Shown here one piece after another: positions 1 to 4,862 of a DNA stretch of 5,456 bases. Each line of letters opens with the position of its first letter. Positions within the stretch are counted from its first letter, which is position 1. The notes below the pieces were generated by a model. The model was given only the letters and a program-made list of their open reading frames with translations. It searched no databases and had not been told where the DNA came from. Source of the stretch: Geopsychrobacter sp. (GTDB lineage Bacteria > Desulfobacterota > Desulfuromonadia > Desulfuromonadales > Geopsychrobacteraceae). Location: assembly GCA_021647445.1 (NCBI GenBank), contig JAKIUS010000136.1:1-5456 (forward strand), read 5' to 3'. The translations under genes were made by a program, and so were the position numbers.

Positions 1-55
1 TGATCCGGCAGGCGATTTCGCCGCGATTGGCAATAAAAACCTTGGCAATACTCAT
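1..55 (-). CDS. Biotin carboxylase subunit of an acyl-CoA carboxylase, N-terminal fragment (runs off the window)
   Basis: Only the first 18 codons are visible, reading MSIAKVFIANRGEIACRI. The string K-V-F-I-A-N-R-G-E-I-A-C-R-I is the near-invariant opening of biotin carboxylases (AccC, PccA, PycA and relatives), the start of their N-terminal ATP-grasp pre-domain. These cytoplasmic enzymes use ATP and bicarbonate to carboxylate biotin, and a partner carboxyltransferase then passes the carboxyl group to an acyl-CoA. The start is well supported: the ATG is preceded at 5 nt by a strong GAGGGGG Shine-Dalgarno sequence that overlaps the stop codon of the upstream ORF. That ORF ends in carboxyltransferase sequence, as expected for a two-subunit carboxylase operon. 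The substrate (acetyl-, propionyl- or another acyl-CoA) cannot be told from this fragment, so I give no symbol. Family assignment is confident; specificity is unknown. Confidence 0.88.
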   Translation of the reverse strand, partial: MSIAKVFIANRGEIACRI

Positions 56-60
56 ACCCG

Positions 61-67
61 CCCCCTC
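61..67 (-). promoter_or_regulatory. Shine-Dalgarno of biotin carboxylase, overlapping the upstream stop codon
   Basis: On the minus strand the sequence runs TGA-GGGGG-CGGGT-ATG. The TGA ends the upstream hybrid ORF, and the GAGGGGG formed with it is the ribosome binding site for the biotin carboxylase 5 nt further on. A stop and start separated by about 10 nt with the RBS inside the stop region is the usual arrangement for translational coupling. Biotin carboxylase translation therefore probably depends on ribosomes that finish the upstream ORF. Coupling is inferred; the sequence overlap is seen directly. Confidence 0.7.
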
Positions 68-446
68 ATGGCGCAACGCCTGCTCTTGCCCGGGGCCCAA
101 GATTGATCTTCAGGCGTTGTTCAGCCAGCGCAATGTAATCACACAGGATGGGTCTGGTCTCGCGCGGGTCAATGATCTCCTCAACACCCAGAGCTTCGGC
201 GGTGCGGAAGGGCGAGGCATAGGCGCGCAGTTCAGCCTCCAGCTCTTTTTCCCGCGCCCGGGGATCATCGGCAGCCGCAATCTCGCGGCGAAACGCTGCC
301 GCCACACCGCCTTCGACCGGCAGCGAGCCCCATTCGCCGCTGGGCCAGGCAAGTTTCAGGTCGATATCATTCTTGTTGCAGGTCGCCATTCCAGCCATGC
401 CGTAGCATTTGCGGATCACCAGCGTCAGCGTCGGCACTTTCAATTG
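66..446 (-). pseudogene. Carboxyltransferase (beta subunit) remnant, C-terminal ~126 residues only
   Basis: This part of the hybrid ORF matches the C-terminal end of biotin-dependent acyl-CoA carboxylase carboxyltransferases. Visible marks are the IRKCYG-GMA strand and loop of the C-terminal crotonase-like domain, AWPSGEWGSLPVEGGV, and the SPFRTAEALGVEEIIDPRETRPILCD tail found near the end of the family. Complete members are about 510-520 residues, so roughly the first 390 are absent here, including the whole N-terminal acyl-CoA binding half. The fragment cannot transfer carboxyl groups on its own. The gene order (carboxyltransferase end, then biotin carboxylase start 10 nt later) is that of a normal carboxylase operon. 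The damage is therefore confined to the 5' part of this gene, at the join near base 447. Identification of the family is confident; which acyl-CoA it served is not determinable. Confidence 0.85.
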
Positions 447-1850
447 CCCGGCGGTATAGACAACGCCAATGTCGCTCTGGGCCATATTTTGATAGGCCCC
501 TGCGCGTAGGGCCATGAAGCGAAACGCATCCCACTCAAGGCCGATGGCCAGGTTCTGGGTGGCGTAGTTATTCAGAATCGTCTCGTTTTCGGTCAGGTCG
601 TAATCAACTTCCAGGGTCAATGTTTCAAAGGGGATAAAGGCGACCCCGGCTGCGACCTGAGGCTTGATTTTGACCGAATTGATATGCACGAGGCTGGTAC
701 TGCCGTTTGACAGGAGGGTACTTACGTCAAAGCCCTCAAACTCAGGTGAATTGAGATTGCGTCCAATAATGCCAAGATTGAACATCTTGTAGCGGCCCAT
801 GATTCCCAAATCGACTCCGAAGGTGGATGAGTCCTGGTAGTTGTCTGTAACCGAGGAGTTCACATCACCTGAACCATTGTCGAAAATCAGCACCTTTGTT
901 CCGTAGACTCGGCCTTTGATGGCCTTGATATTTCCGCCGACCGACCAATGATCGTTGATGGCGTAGCCATAGGAGAGGGGAACCTCCACCATGGCGAAGC
1001 CGTTCAGTGCGACCGTGGTGGTATTGTCGGCAAGAGCTCCGCCCGTCAGAGTTCCCAGGGTCTGGCCGGTCAGGGTTGAGAGCGTGTCGGTTAGTCCGGC
1101 AATCTCTGTCGTGGTTATCCCCTGCTGAACGGCAATCGCATCGACGCTGTTGATGGCATCGGCCGTTAGTCCTGCGGCAATCAGATCGGTATAGAGGGTT
1201 CCGGTAATCAGGGTCGGCGTATAGCCTGCCGGGGCAGAAAAAGAGTTTGTGATCTGGGTATTCAGGTCGGTTGTGTTGATAATGCCCAGATTTGTAGAGT
1301 CGACACTCAAGACGCGACCGGCGGCTTCAAAGGAACCTCGGGCCCCAAGCGCAAAATGGCCCGCCCGCATGGCAAATCCTGCATTTGCATTGACGGAAAT
1401 GGCATTGCCCGGGTCTTCTAGTCCTTTTAGCCCATTCAGCAGATCGACCAAGTCGGCCAGGTCTGATTGTGTTGTGATGCCGTTGTTGCTGAGTCCCTTG
1501 TAGTCGATATTCGCCAGGGTGTCGATGAAGTCACCAAAATCCTGATGGACACGGATGCCAGCGGTTGCGTTGAGATCGCCGCCCCATCCCTTGCGGCCCA
1601 AGTTATTGTTGTCGCAGGAGATTTTTTTCCCCGCCGCAGTCTTGCATCCCATAAAACCAAAGGCGGCCGGATTATAATACTGTGCGTTGGTGTCATTGAC
1701 TGAAGCAATATTGGCCCCCGCCATGCCGAGAGCTCTTGGCCCGGCGAAGAAGCTGTCTAAGGCCAGGGCCGGGCCGGCACTCAGGATCAGGGCGGCTATC
1801 ACAAACAGCAGGCAGGCAATTGATCTGGAGAAAAAGGGTGTTTTTTTCAT
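66..1850 (-). CDS. Chimeric ORF: TraF-like outer-membrane protein fused in frame to the C-terminus of an acyl-CoA carboxyltransferase
   Basis: The 594-codon frame is open throughout but joins two unrelated proteins. Residues 1-30 are a signal peptide (MKK start, hydrophobic stretch about 11-24, ALA cleavage site before LDSFF), so the product is aimed at the periplasm or outer membrane. Residues 34-66 (FFAGPRALGMAGANIAS, then NAQYYNPAAFGF) are the family signature of TraF-like / PorV-FadL-style beta-barrel proteins (PF13729 type). Later family marks are RNLNSPEFEGF (364-374) and MALRAGAYQNMAQSDIGVVYTAG (446-468, near the usual end). Residues 185-285 form a Thr/Ala/Leu-rich insert. From Q469 the sequence is instead carboxyltransferase: VPTLTLVIRKCYGMAGMA, AWPSGEWGSLPVEGG, SPFRTAEALGVEEIIDPRETRPIL. 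The ATG at 1850 has a GGAG Shine-Dalgarno at 1856-1859. I see no biological rationale for exporting a quarter of a cytoplasmic enzyme. A deletion or an assembly join is more likely, and the barrel function itself is unknown. Confidence 0.85.
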   Translation of the reverse strand: MKKTPFFSRSIACLLFVIAALILSAGPALALDSFFAGPRALGMAGANIASVNDTNAQYYNPAAFGFMGCKTAAGKKISCDNNNLGRKGWGGDLNATAGIRVHQDFGDFIDTLANIDYKGLSNNGITTQSDLADLVDLLNGLKGLEDPGNAISVNANAGFAMRAGHFALGARGSFEAAGRVLSVDSTNLGIINTTDLNTQITNSFSAPAGYTPTLITGTLYTDLIAAGLTADAINSVDAIAVQQGITTTEIAGLTDTLSTLTGQTLGTLTGGALADNTTTVALNGFAMVEVPLSYGYAINDHWSVGGNIKAIKGRVYGTKVLIFDNGSGDVNSSVTDNYQDSSTFGVDLGIMGRYKMFNLGIIGRNLNSPEFEGFDVSTLLSNGSTSLVHINSVKIKPQVAAGVAFIPFETLTLEVDYDLTENETILNNYATQNLAIGLEWDAFRFMALRAGAYQNMAQSDIGVVYTAGQLKVPTLTLVIRKCYGMAGMATCNKNDIDLKLAWPSGEWGSLPVEGGVAAAFRREIAAADDPRAREKELEAELRAYASPFRTAEALGVEEIIDPRETRPILCDYIALAEQRLKINLGPRARAGVAP

Positions 1851-2022
1851 GAGAGCTCCATGTGTGGAAATGGGAAGATGAGGGCGGTGTTTTGTTGTTT
1901 TTATTTAATAGGATGCGGCAAAGGGACAGGCTGAGGGTGGAGTCGTAGGCGTCCCCATCGAACAGTGTTTGATTAAAGTCGATAAATTAGCAGAGGTGCA
2001 TGTTGCTGGTCAAGCCTTTTAT
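1851..2022. other. Intergenic leader upstream of the TraF-like ORF
   Basis: Together with the adjacent repeat (2023-2190) this is a 341-bp gap without a protein gene. The part next to the TraF-like ORF holds its Shine-Dalgarno (GGAG, 1856-1859) and a candidate promoter at 1984-2013, which would give a leader of about 125 nt. The leader contains a weak 5-bp inverted pair, GGGAC at 1923-1927 with GTCCC at 1951-1955, with a 23-nt loop. I could not match it to a riboswitch class, and there is no T-run to make it a terminator. No small ORF with a convincing ribosome binding site was seen here. Confidence 0.5.
1984..2013 (-). promoter_or_regulatory. Candidate sigma70 promoter for the TraF-like ORF
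   Basis: On the minus strand, TTGACC (2013-2008) is followed after 18 nt by TAATTT (1989-1984). The -10 is preceded by TG one base upstream (TGCTAATTT), an extended -10 arrangement. The -35 matches TTGACA at 5 of 6 positions; the -10 is weaker. Transcription would begin near 1977. It lies just beyond the end of the palindromic repeat, so the repeat separates this promoter from purM. Confidence 0.42.
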
Positions 2023-2190
2023 CTAGCAGCCTGTCGGACTTGCCGGGTCGAAGCGAAAATTTGGCTGTTTGAGGTCAGATTTTAGCTCATTTGAGAGTAA
2101 TAGCCGTAGCTATTGGTCGAAAAGGAGCTGAAATATGGGCCAAACAGACGAATTTGCAGCCAGTTCATGGAAAGTCCGACAGGCTGCTAG
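2023..2190. repeat. 168-bp palindromic repeat with 19-bp perfect terminal inverted repeats (MITE/REP-like)
   Basis: The left end, 2023-2041 (CTAGCAGCCTGTCGGACTT), is the exact reverse complement of 2172-2190. The whole element is symmetric about 2106.5. The innermost arms AATAGC (2099-2104) and GCTATT (2109-2114) flank a CGTA loop exactly at the centre. AGCTC (2084-2088) pairs with GAGCT (2125-2129) on the same axis. Between these, the arms are imperfectly complementary, with balanced small indels (for example CTGTTT at 2065-2070 against AAACAG at 2142-2147). As RNA or single-stranded DNA it would form one long hairpin. It has no transposase and no clear target-site duplication. A shortened relative lies at 4797-4844, which supports a dispersed, possibly mobile repeat. 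It starts 1 bp after the purM stop codon, so its transcript could act as a 3' stabiliser or terminator, although there is no T-run. The structure is seen directly; mobility is inferred. Confidence 0.88.
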
Positions 2191-2191
2191 T

Positions 2192-3241
2192 TTAATTGAG
2201 GATGACCTGCTCTTCATCTTCTGTCCGTTGGGCGATCTCTCCAATCAGGAACGCGCGTTCGTTCAGTCCAGAGAGTCTTCCTATGATGTCTTCAACCTCG
2301 GCTGGTGGGACGACCAGTACCATGCCGATGCCGTTATTGAAGGTGCGGTACATTTCAAAGGGGTCGAGATTTCCGCCCTCACGCAGCAGTTCGAAAATAT
2401 CAGGTTTCTCCCAACTGTCGCAGTCGATAATCGCCTTGCAGTTTCGCGGCAGAACGCGCGGCACATTTTCGATCAGGCCGCCGCCGGTGATATGGGCGAT
2501 CCCTTTGATGCTGAAATCGCGCAGCAGATTGAGGACGCTCTTGACGTAGATGCGGGTCGGGGTAATCAGAGCTTCACCCAGGGGGACGGTGAGCCCTGCT
2601 GGGGTTGCATCGAGGGGGAGGGCCATCTTCTCGAGCAGGATTTTACGTGCCAGAGAATAGCCGTTGCTGTGCAGACCGCTCGAGGCAATACCGATAATCT
2701 GGTCATCGGTATTGATCGATGAGCCATCGACGATCAGGTCACGGTCAACGATGCCGACCGTGAAGCCCGCCAGGTCATATTCTCCATCTTGGTACATGCC
2801 GGGCATCTCAGCAGTTTCACCGCCGAGCAGGGCACAGCCTGCTTGCTGGCAACCTTCGGAAATGCCCTTCATGATCTCTACCGCTTTTTCGGGAGAGAGT
2901 TGGCCGGTCGCCAGATAATCGAGGAAGAAGAGTGGTTCGGCACCCTGGACGACGATATCGTTGACGCACATAGCGACCAGATCGATTCCGATTGTGTCAT
3001 GCTTATCGAGGGCAAAGGCCATTTTCAGTTTGGTGCCGACACCGTCTGTCGATGCGACCAGGGTCGGTTGTTTGCATTTATTGTTATTCAGGGAGAACAG
3101 ACCACCAAATCCGCCGATATCCGAGAGAACCTCGGGGCGAGTCGTGGCTTTAACCAGAGGTTTGATCATTTGCACAAAGCGGTTACCCGCTTCAATATCG
3201 ACCCCGGCATCTTTGTATGTCATCTTTTTATTGTCGTTCAC
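2192..3241 (-). CDS. purM: Phosphoribosylformylglycinamidine cyclo-ligase (AIR synthetase), PurM
   Basis: This enzyme closes FGAM to aminoimidazole ribonucleotide (AIR) using ATP, the fifth step of de novo purine synthesis, as a cytoplasmic dimer. The protein has 349 residues, close to the usual ~345. Family marks in order: YKDAGVDIEAGN (9-20), STDGVGTKL (64-72), IGIDLVAMCVNDI (84-96), LLGGETAEMPGMY (138-150), SSGLHSNGYSL (188-198), HITGGGLIENVPRV (250-263) and FNNGIGMV (301-308). The last motif commonly reads FNMGIGMV, so N303 is a small variation. The frame is open for 30 more codons to an ATG at 3331. I chose the GTG at 3241 because AAGGAG sits 6 nt upstream, because PurM homologues start here, and because the longer start would lie upstream of the purM promoter's own -35. 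purN, often the next gene, is not present; a palindromic repeat follows instead. Confidence 0.96.
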   Translation of the reverse strand: MNDNKKMTYKDAGVDIEAGNRFVQMIKPLVKATTRPEVLSDIGGFGGLFSLNNNKCKQPTLVASTDGVGTKLKMAFALDKHDTIGIDLVAMCVNDIVVQGAEPLFFLDYLATGQLSPEKAVEIMKGISEGCQQAGCALLGGETAEMPGMYQDGEYDLAGFTVGIVDRDLIVDGSSINTDDQIIGIASSGLHSNGYSLARKILLEKMALPLDATPAGLTVPLGEALITPTRIYVKSVLNLLRDFSIKGIAHITGGGLIENVPRVLPRNCKAIIDCDSWEKPDIFELLREGGNLDPFEMYRTFNNGIGMVLVVPPAEVEDIIGRLSGLNERAFLIGEIAQRTEDEEQVILN

Positions 3242-3247
3242 GCTGTA

Positions 3248-3253
3248 CTCCTT
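3248..3253 (-). promoter_or_regulatory. Shine-Dalgarno that sets the GTG start of purM
   Basis: AAGGAG on the minus strand, 6 nt before GTG 3241-3239. The next in-frame ATG (codon 7 of the chosen protein) would be too far from it, and the upstream ATG at 3331 has no comparable site. This decides in favour of the GTG. Confidence 0.8.
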
Positions 3254-3274
3254 GCGCTGGTGAAAAGGCCGGTC

Positions 3275-3303
3275 ATTAAAGCATCGGGCTGTTTGTTTGT
3301 CAA
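3275..3303 (-). promoter_or_regulatory. Strong sigma70-type promoter of purM
   Basis: On the minus strand a perfect TTGACA (3303-3298) is followed by exactly 17 nt and TTTAAT (3280-3275), one base from consensus. Transcription should start near 3268, giving a leader of about 27 nt before the purM GTG. There is no room for a riboswitch in that leader, so any purine control would act at the DNA level. Confidence 0.75.
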
Positions 3304-3339
3304 CTGCAATGGAGGGCGTTTTTCGCGGCATGAATCGGC

Positions 3340-3371
3340 TTTACAGCTTGCAACTGAAAACCTATTATAAT
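3340..3371 (+). promoter_or_regulatory. Sigma70-type promoter of the rimI-pyrK-pyrD operon
   Basis: TTTACA (3340-3345) is followed by 17 nt and TATTAT (3363-3368), each one base from consensus. A perfect TATAAT overlaps it at 3366-3371, three bases downstream. Transcription should begin near 3375-3378. It diverges from the purM promoter, with 36 bp between the two -35 boxes. It is the only good plus-strand promoter I found before pyrK and pyrD. Confidence 0.65.
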
Positions 3372-3402
3372 GTTTATTTGTAACTGTTCGGTCATCTGTC
3401 GA

Positions 3403-3421
3403 GATGGGTTGTGAACCCATC
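3403..3421 (+). other. Perfect 8-bp inverted repeat over the annotated rimI start codon
   Basis: GATGGGTT (3403-3410) and AACCCATC (3414-3421) are exact reverse complements around a 3-nt GTG loop. In the rimI transcript, which would start about 25-28 nt upstream, it would form a stable hairpin containing the ATG at 3404. There is no following T-run on either strand, so it is not an intrinsic terminator. It could be an operator for a dimeric regulator, a translation-inhibiting hairpin, or a sign that the true start lies downstream. Confidence 0.6.
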
Positions 3422-3955
3422 ATACTGAATGAGTTACATACAGTTTACGTTTATTTTAAGCAATTCGTGGGCAATATTATCGCAACTGGTGAAAAAACAG
3501 CATGGTCGCTCCGTCCCTGTGTGGCAACGGATCTTGTGCAGGTTTTGAAAATTGAAGAGCTTGCCTATCCGCGCCCCTGGACGCAGAAGCAATTCCTTCA
3601 AGAGTTGCAGTCGACCTATTCCCGGCTAGATCTCCTGTTTGCTGATGGTCAATTGAGCGGCTATCTCTGCTATTGGATTGTTGCCGGTGAAATGCATATT
3701 GTTAATATTGCAACTCAGCCTGCTTTCAGACGTCGGGGCGTTGCGCATCGGTTGCTTGATCACGCTCTGTGTCTTGCGAAACAAAATAACGTTGAATCTG
3801 CCTGTCTTGAAGTGCGTACAGGTAATTTGGGGGCGATTGCCCTCTACCGATCTTTCGGATTTGTCGATGATTGTGTTCGGCCCAAATTTTATAGCGATGG
3901 AGAAGCCGCCTTGCTGATGAGTTACCCGCTTGATTCCCCAAGCAGTGAGGCGTGA
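3404..3955 (+). CDS. rimI: Ribosomal protein S18 alanine N-acetyltransferase (GNAT family), RimI
   Basis: RimI transfers an acetyl group from acetyl-CoA to the N-terminal alanine of ribosomal protein S18. The ORF has 183 codons. The domain begins at about residue 36 with LRPCVATDL and the family's E-LAYPRPWT (51-60). IVNIATQPAFRRRGVAHRLL (99-118) carries the R-R-x-G-x-A acetyl-CoA pyrophosphate loop. LEVRTGNLGAIALYRSFGF (135-153) holds E136 and Y148, at the positions of the proposed catalytic Glu and Tyr in RimI. RPKFYSDGEAALLMSYPL closes the domain. Usual length is about 150, so the first ~35 residues are an unmatched extension. The ATG has only a GAG upstream and lies inside a hairpin; a GTG at 3467 (162 residues) is a real alternative, also with a weak RBS. 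pyrK follows after 16 nt, suggesting one operon. The family call is firm; S18 as the substrate rests on the RimI-type motifs. Confidence 0.88.
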   Translation: MGCEPIILNELHTVYVYFKQFVGNIIATGEKTAWSLRPCVATDLVQVLKIEELAYPRPWTQKQFLQELQSTYSRLDLLFADGQLSGYLCYWIVAGEMHIVNIATQPAFRRRGVAHRLLDHALCLAKQNNVESACLEVRTGNLGAIALYRSFGFVDDCVRPKFYSDGEAALLMSYPLDSPSSEA

Positions 3956-3971
3956 GGAGAAAAATCAGAAA

Positions 3972-4799
3972 ATGAAAAATCTACAGACAATCGTTCTTTC
4001 CAACCAGGAGATCTCCCCCGGTTACTATCGGATGAGAATTCTCGCCCCCGGCTATAAAGAGACGGCGCAACCCGGACAGTTTGTCATGTTCCGCGTCCGG
4101 CGTTCGCTACCACCGTTGCTACGGCGGCCCTTTGGTATCTTTCAGATCGGATTTTTACCGGCCGATTGCGAAGGGATGGCGGAGAAGGAATTTCTCGAAC
4201 TGATCTACAAGGTGGTTGGTTCTGGGACCGAAGTGATGCGTGAGCTGCATCAGGGAGATCGGATTGAGCTGCTCGGTCCTTTAGGACGTGGTTTTGAGAT
4301 GGATGACGAGGCTGGCGACAAGATTCTGGTCGGAGGTGGTATCGGCCTGGTGCCGCTCTATATGTTGGCTGGAGCCCTTGAGGATCGCTCGAAGACCCGT
4401 CTGTTGATCGGGGGACGCAGTCGCGAGGATATTATTGCCGTAACCGAATTTGAACGACTGGGTGTCACAACCCATGTGACGACCGAAGATGGCAGTCTTG
4501 GTGAGTCTGGATTGATTACCAGAATCCTTGAGCGCAAACTCGAAAAATATCCCAAAGCCAAGGTCTATTCCTGTGGTCCGATGCCCATGTTGCGTGCAGT
4601 TGAAAAAATCTGTGCCGAACGCAAGGTTCCGTTGCAGGTCTCCCTTGAAGCGTTGATGGCCTGTGGGGTCGGAGCCTGTCTGGGCTGTGTGGTCAAGGGG
4701 GTTGAACATTCCGAGCAGAATCCCCAATATCTGTGTAGCTGTCGTCAGGGGCCGGTGTTTCACAGTCATGAACTCGATTGGGATCGTCTACATCAGTAG
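3972..4799 (+). CDS. pyrK: Dihydroorotate dehydrogenase electron-transfer subunit, PyrK
   Basis: PyrK carries FAD and a [2Fe-2S] cluster and passes electrons from PyrD's FMN to NAD+ in the class 1B dihydroorotate dehydrogenase heterotetramer. The product has 275 residues. PGQFVMFRV (34-42) and RRPFGIF (51-57) form the FAD-binding barrel; the usual R-P-x-S pattern has Gly55 in place of Ser. GGGIGLVPLY (121-130) and YSCGPMPML (199-207) form the ferredoxin-reductase-like NAD domain. Cluster ligands are C231, C236 and C239 (CGVGACLGC) and C257 (CRQGPVF); C255 is an extra neighbouring cysteine. The frame is open back to an ATG at 3930 inside rimI. I chose ATG 3972 because it matches the family start and has GAGGAGA 11 nt upstream, overlapping the rimI stop, though the spacing is long. 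Its TAG stop coincides with the end of a repeat element that separates it from pyrD. Confidence 0.95.
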   Translation: MKNLQTIVLSNQEISPGYYRMRILAPGYKETAQPGQFVMFRVRRSLPPLLRRPFGIFQIGFLPADCEGMAEKEFLELIYKVVGSGTEVMRELHQGDRIELLGPLGRGFEMDDEAGDKILVGGGIGLVPLYMLAGALEDRSKTRLLIGGRSREDIIAVTEFERLGVTTHVTTEDGSLGESGLITRILERKLEKYPKAKVYSCGPMPMLRAVEKICAERKVPLQVSLEALMACGVGACLGCVVKGVEHSEQNPQYLCSCRQGPVFHSHELDWDRLHQ

Positions 4800-4844
4800 C
4801 AGCCAAATTTTCGCTTCAGCTCTGATAGTCCAACAGGCTACTAG
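4797..4844. repeat. Shortened (48-bp) relative of the palindromic repeat, between pyrK and pyrD
   Basis: Bases 4827-4844 (AGTCCAACAGGCTACTAG) match the right terminal repeat at 2173-2190 with two differences. Bases 4800-4816 (CAGCCAAATTTTCGCTT) are the exact reverse complement of 2051-2067, in the left arm of the full element. TAGCAGCC at 4797-4804 matches the start of the terminal repeat. The piece therefore has both ends but lacks about 120 bp of the middle, as expected from a deletion between two CAGCC copies in the parent element. The TAG stop codon of pyrK is the first three bases of this terminal repeat. AGTAGC (4795-4800) can pair with GCTACT (4837-4842) to give a small hairpin between the two pyr genes. 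Sequence matches are seen; the deletion route is inferred. Confidence 0.78.
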
Positions 4845-4862
4845 AGCAGAGAAGGAATTGTC

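Noticed and set aside
66..446. GC change between the carboxyltransferase part and the TraF-like part as evidence of different origin
   Set aside because: Hand counts of single 60-base lines range from about 52% to 67% in the first part and about 50% to 57% in the second. The ranges overlap too much to support a claim.
27..509. 160-codon plus-strand ORF opposite the carboxyltransferase remnant, and the 162- and 211-codon minus-strand ORFs opposite pyrK and pyrD
   Set aside because: They are antisense frames of strongly supported genes in GC-rich DNA, with no family motifs or ribosome binding sites worth reporting.
66..1850. Conjugation machinery, suggested by the TraF-like name
   Set aside because: The PF13729-type family is named after a plasmid TraF, but its members are widespread chromosomal barrel-like proteins. 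No other transfer gene is present in the window.
1910..1970. Possible GEMM (cyclic dinucleotide) riboswitch in the leader of the TraF-like ORF, suggested by CAAAC and GGGACGC-like strings on the minus strand
   Set aside because: After GGGACGC the conserved AAAGCC and the later GGUUACCG-type segment are missing, and only a 5-bp stem (1923-1927 with 1951-1955) can be drawn. A covariance-model scan (Rfam GEMM-I/II) would be decisive; I expect no hit.
2023..2190. Classical rho-independent terminator for purM
   Set aside because: The palindrome is far longer than a terminator stem and no T-run follows it on the minus strand. A 3'-end role is possible but it is not annotated as an intrinsic terminator.
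2015..2200. Target-site duplication flanking the palindromic repeat
   Set aside because: The flanks (TTTTAT on the left, TTTAAT on the right) are only loosely similar and AT-rich. I could not define an exact duplication.
2135..2722. 195-codon plus-strand ORF starting inside the repeat
   Set aside because: Most of it is the exact antisense of purM, and it resembles no protein family I recognise. The RBS-ATG is noted only as a property of the repeat.
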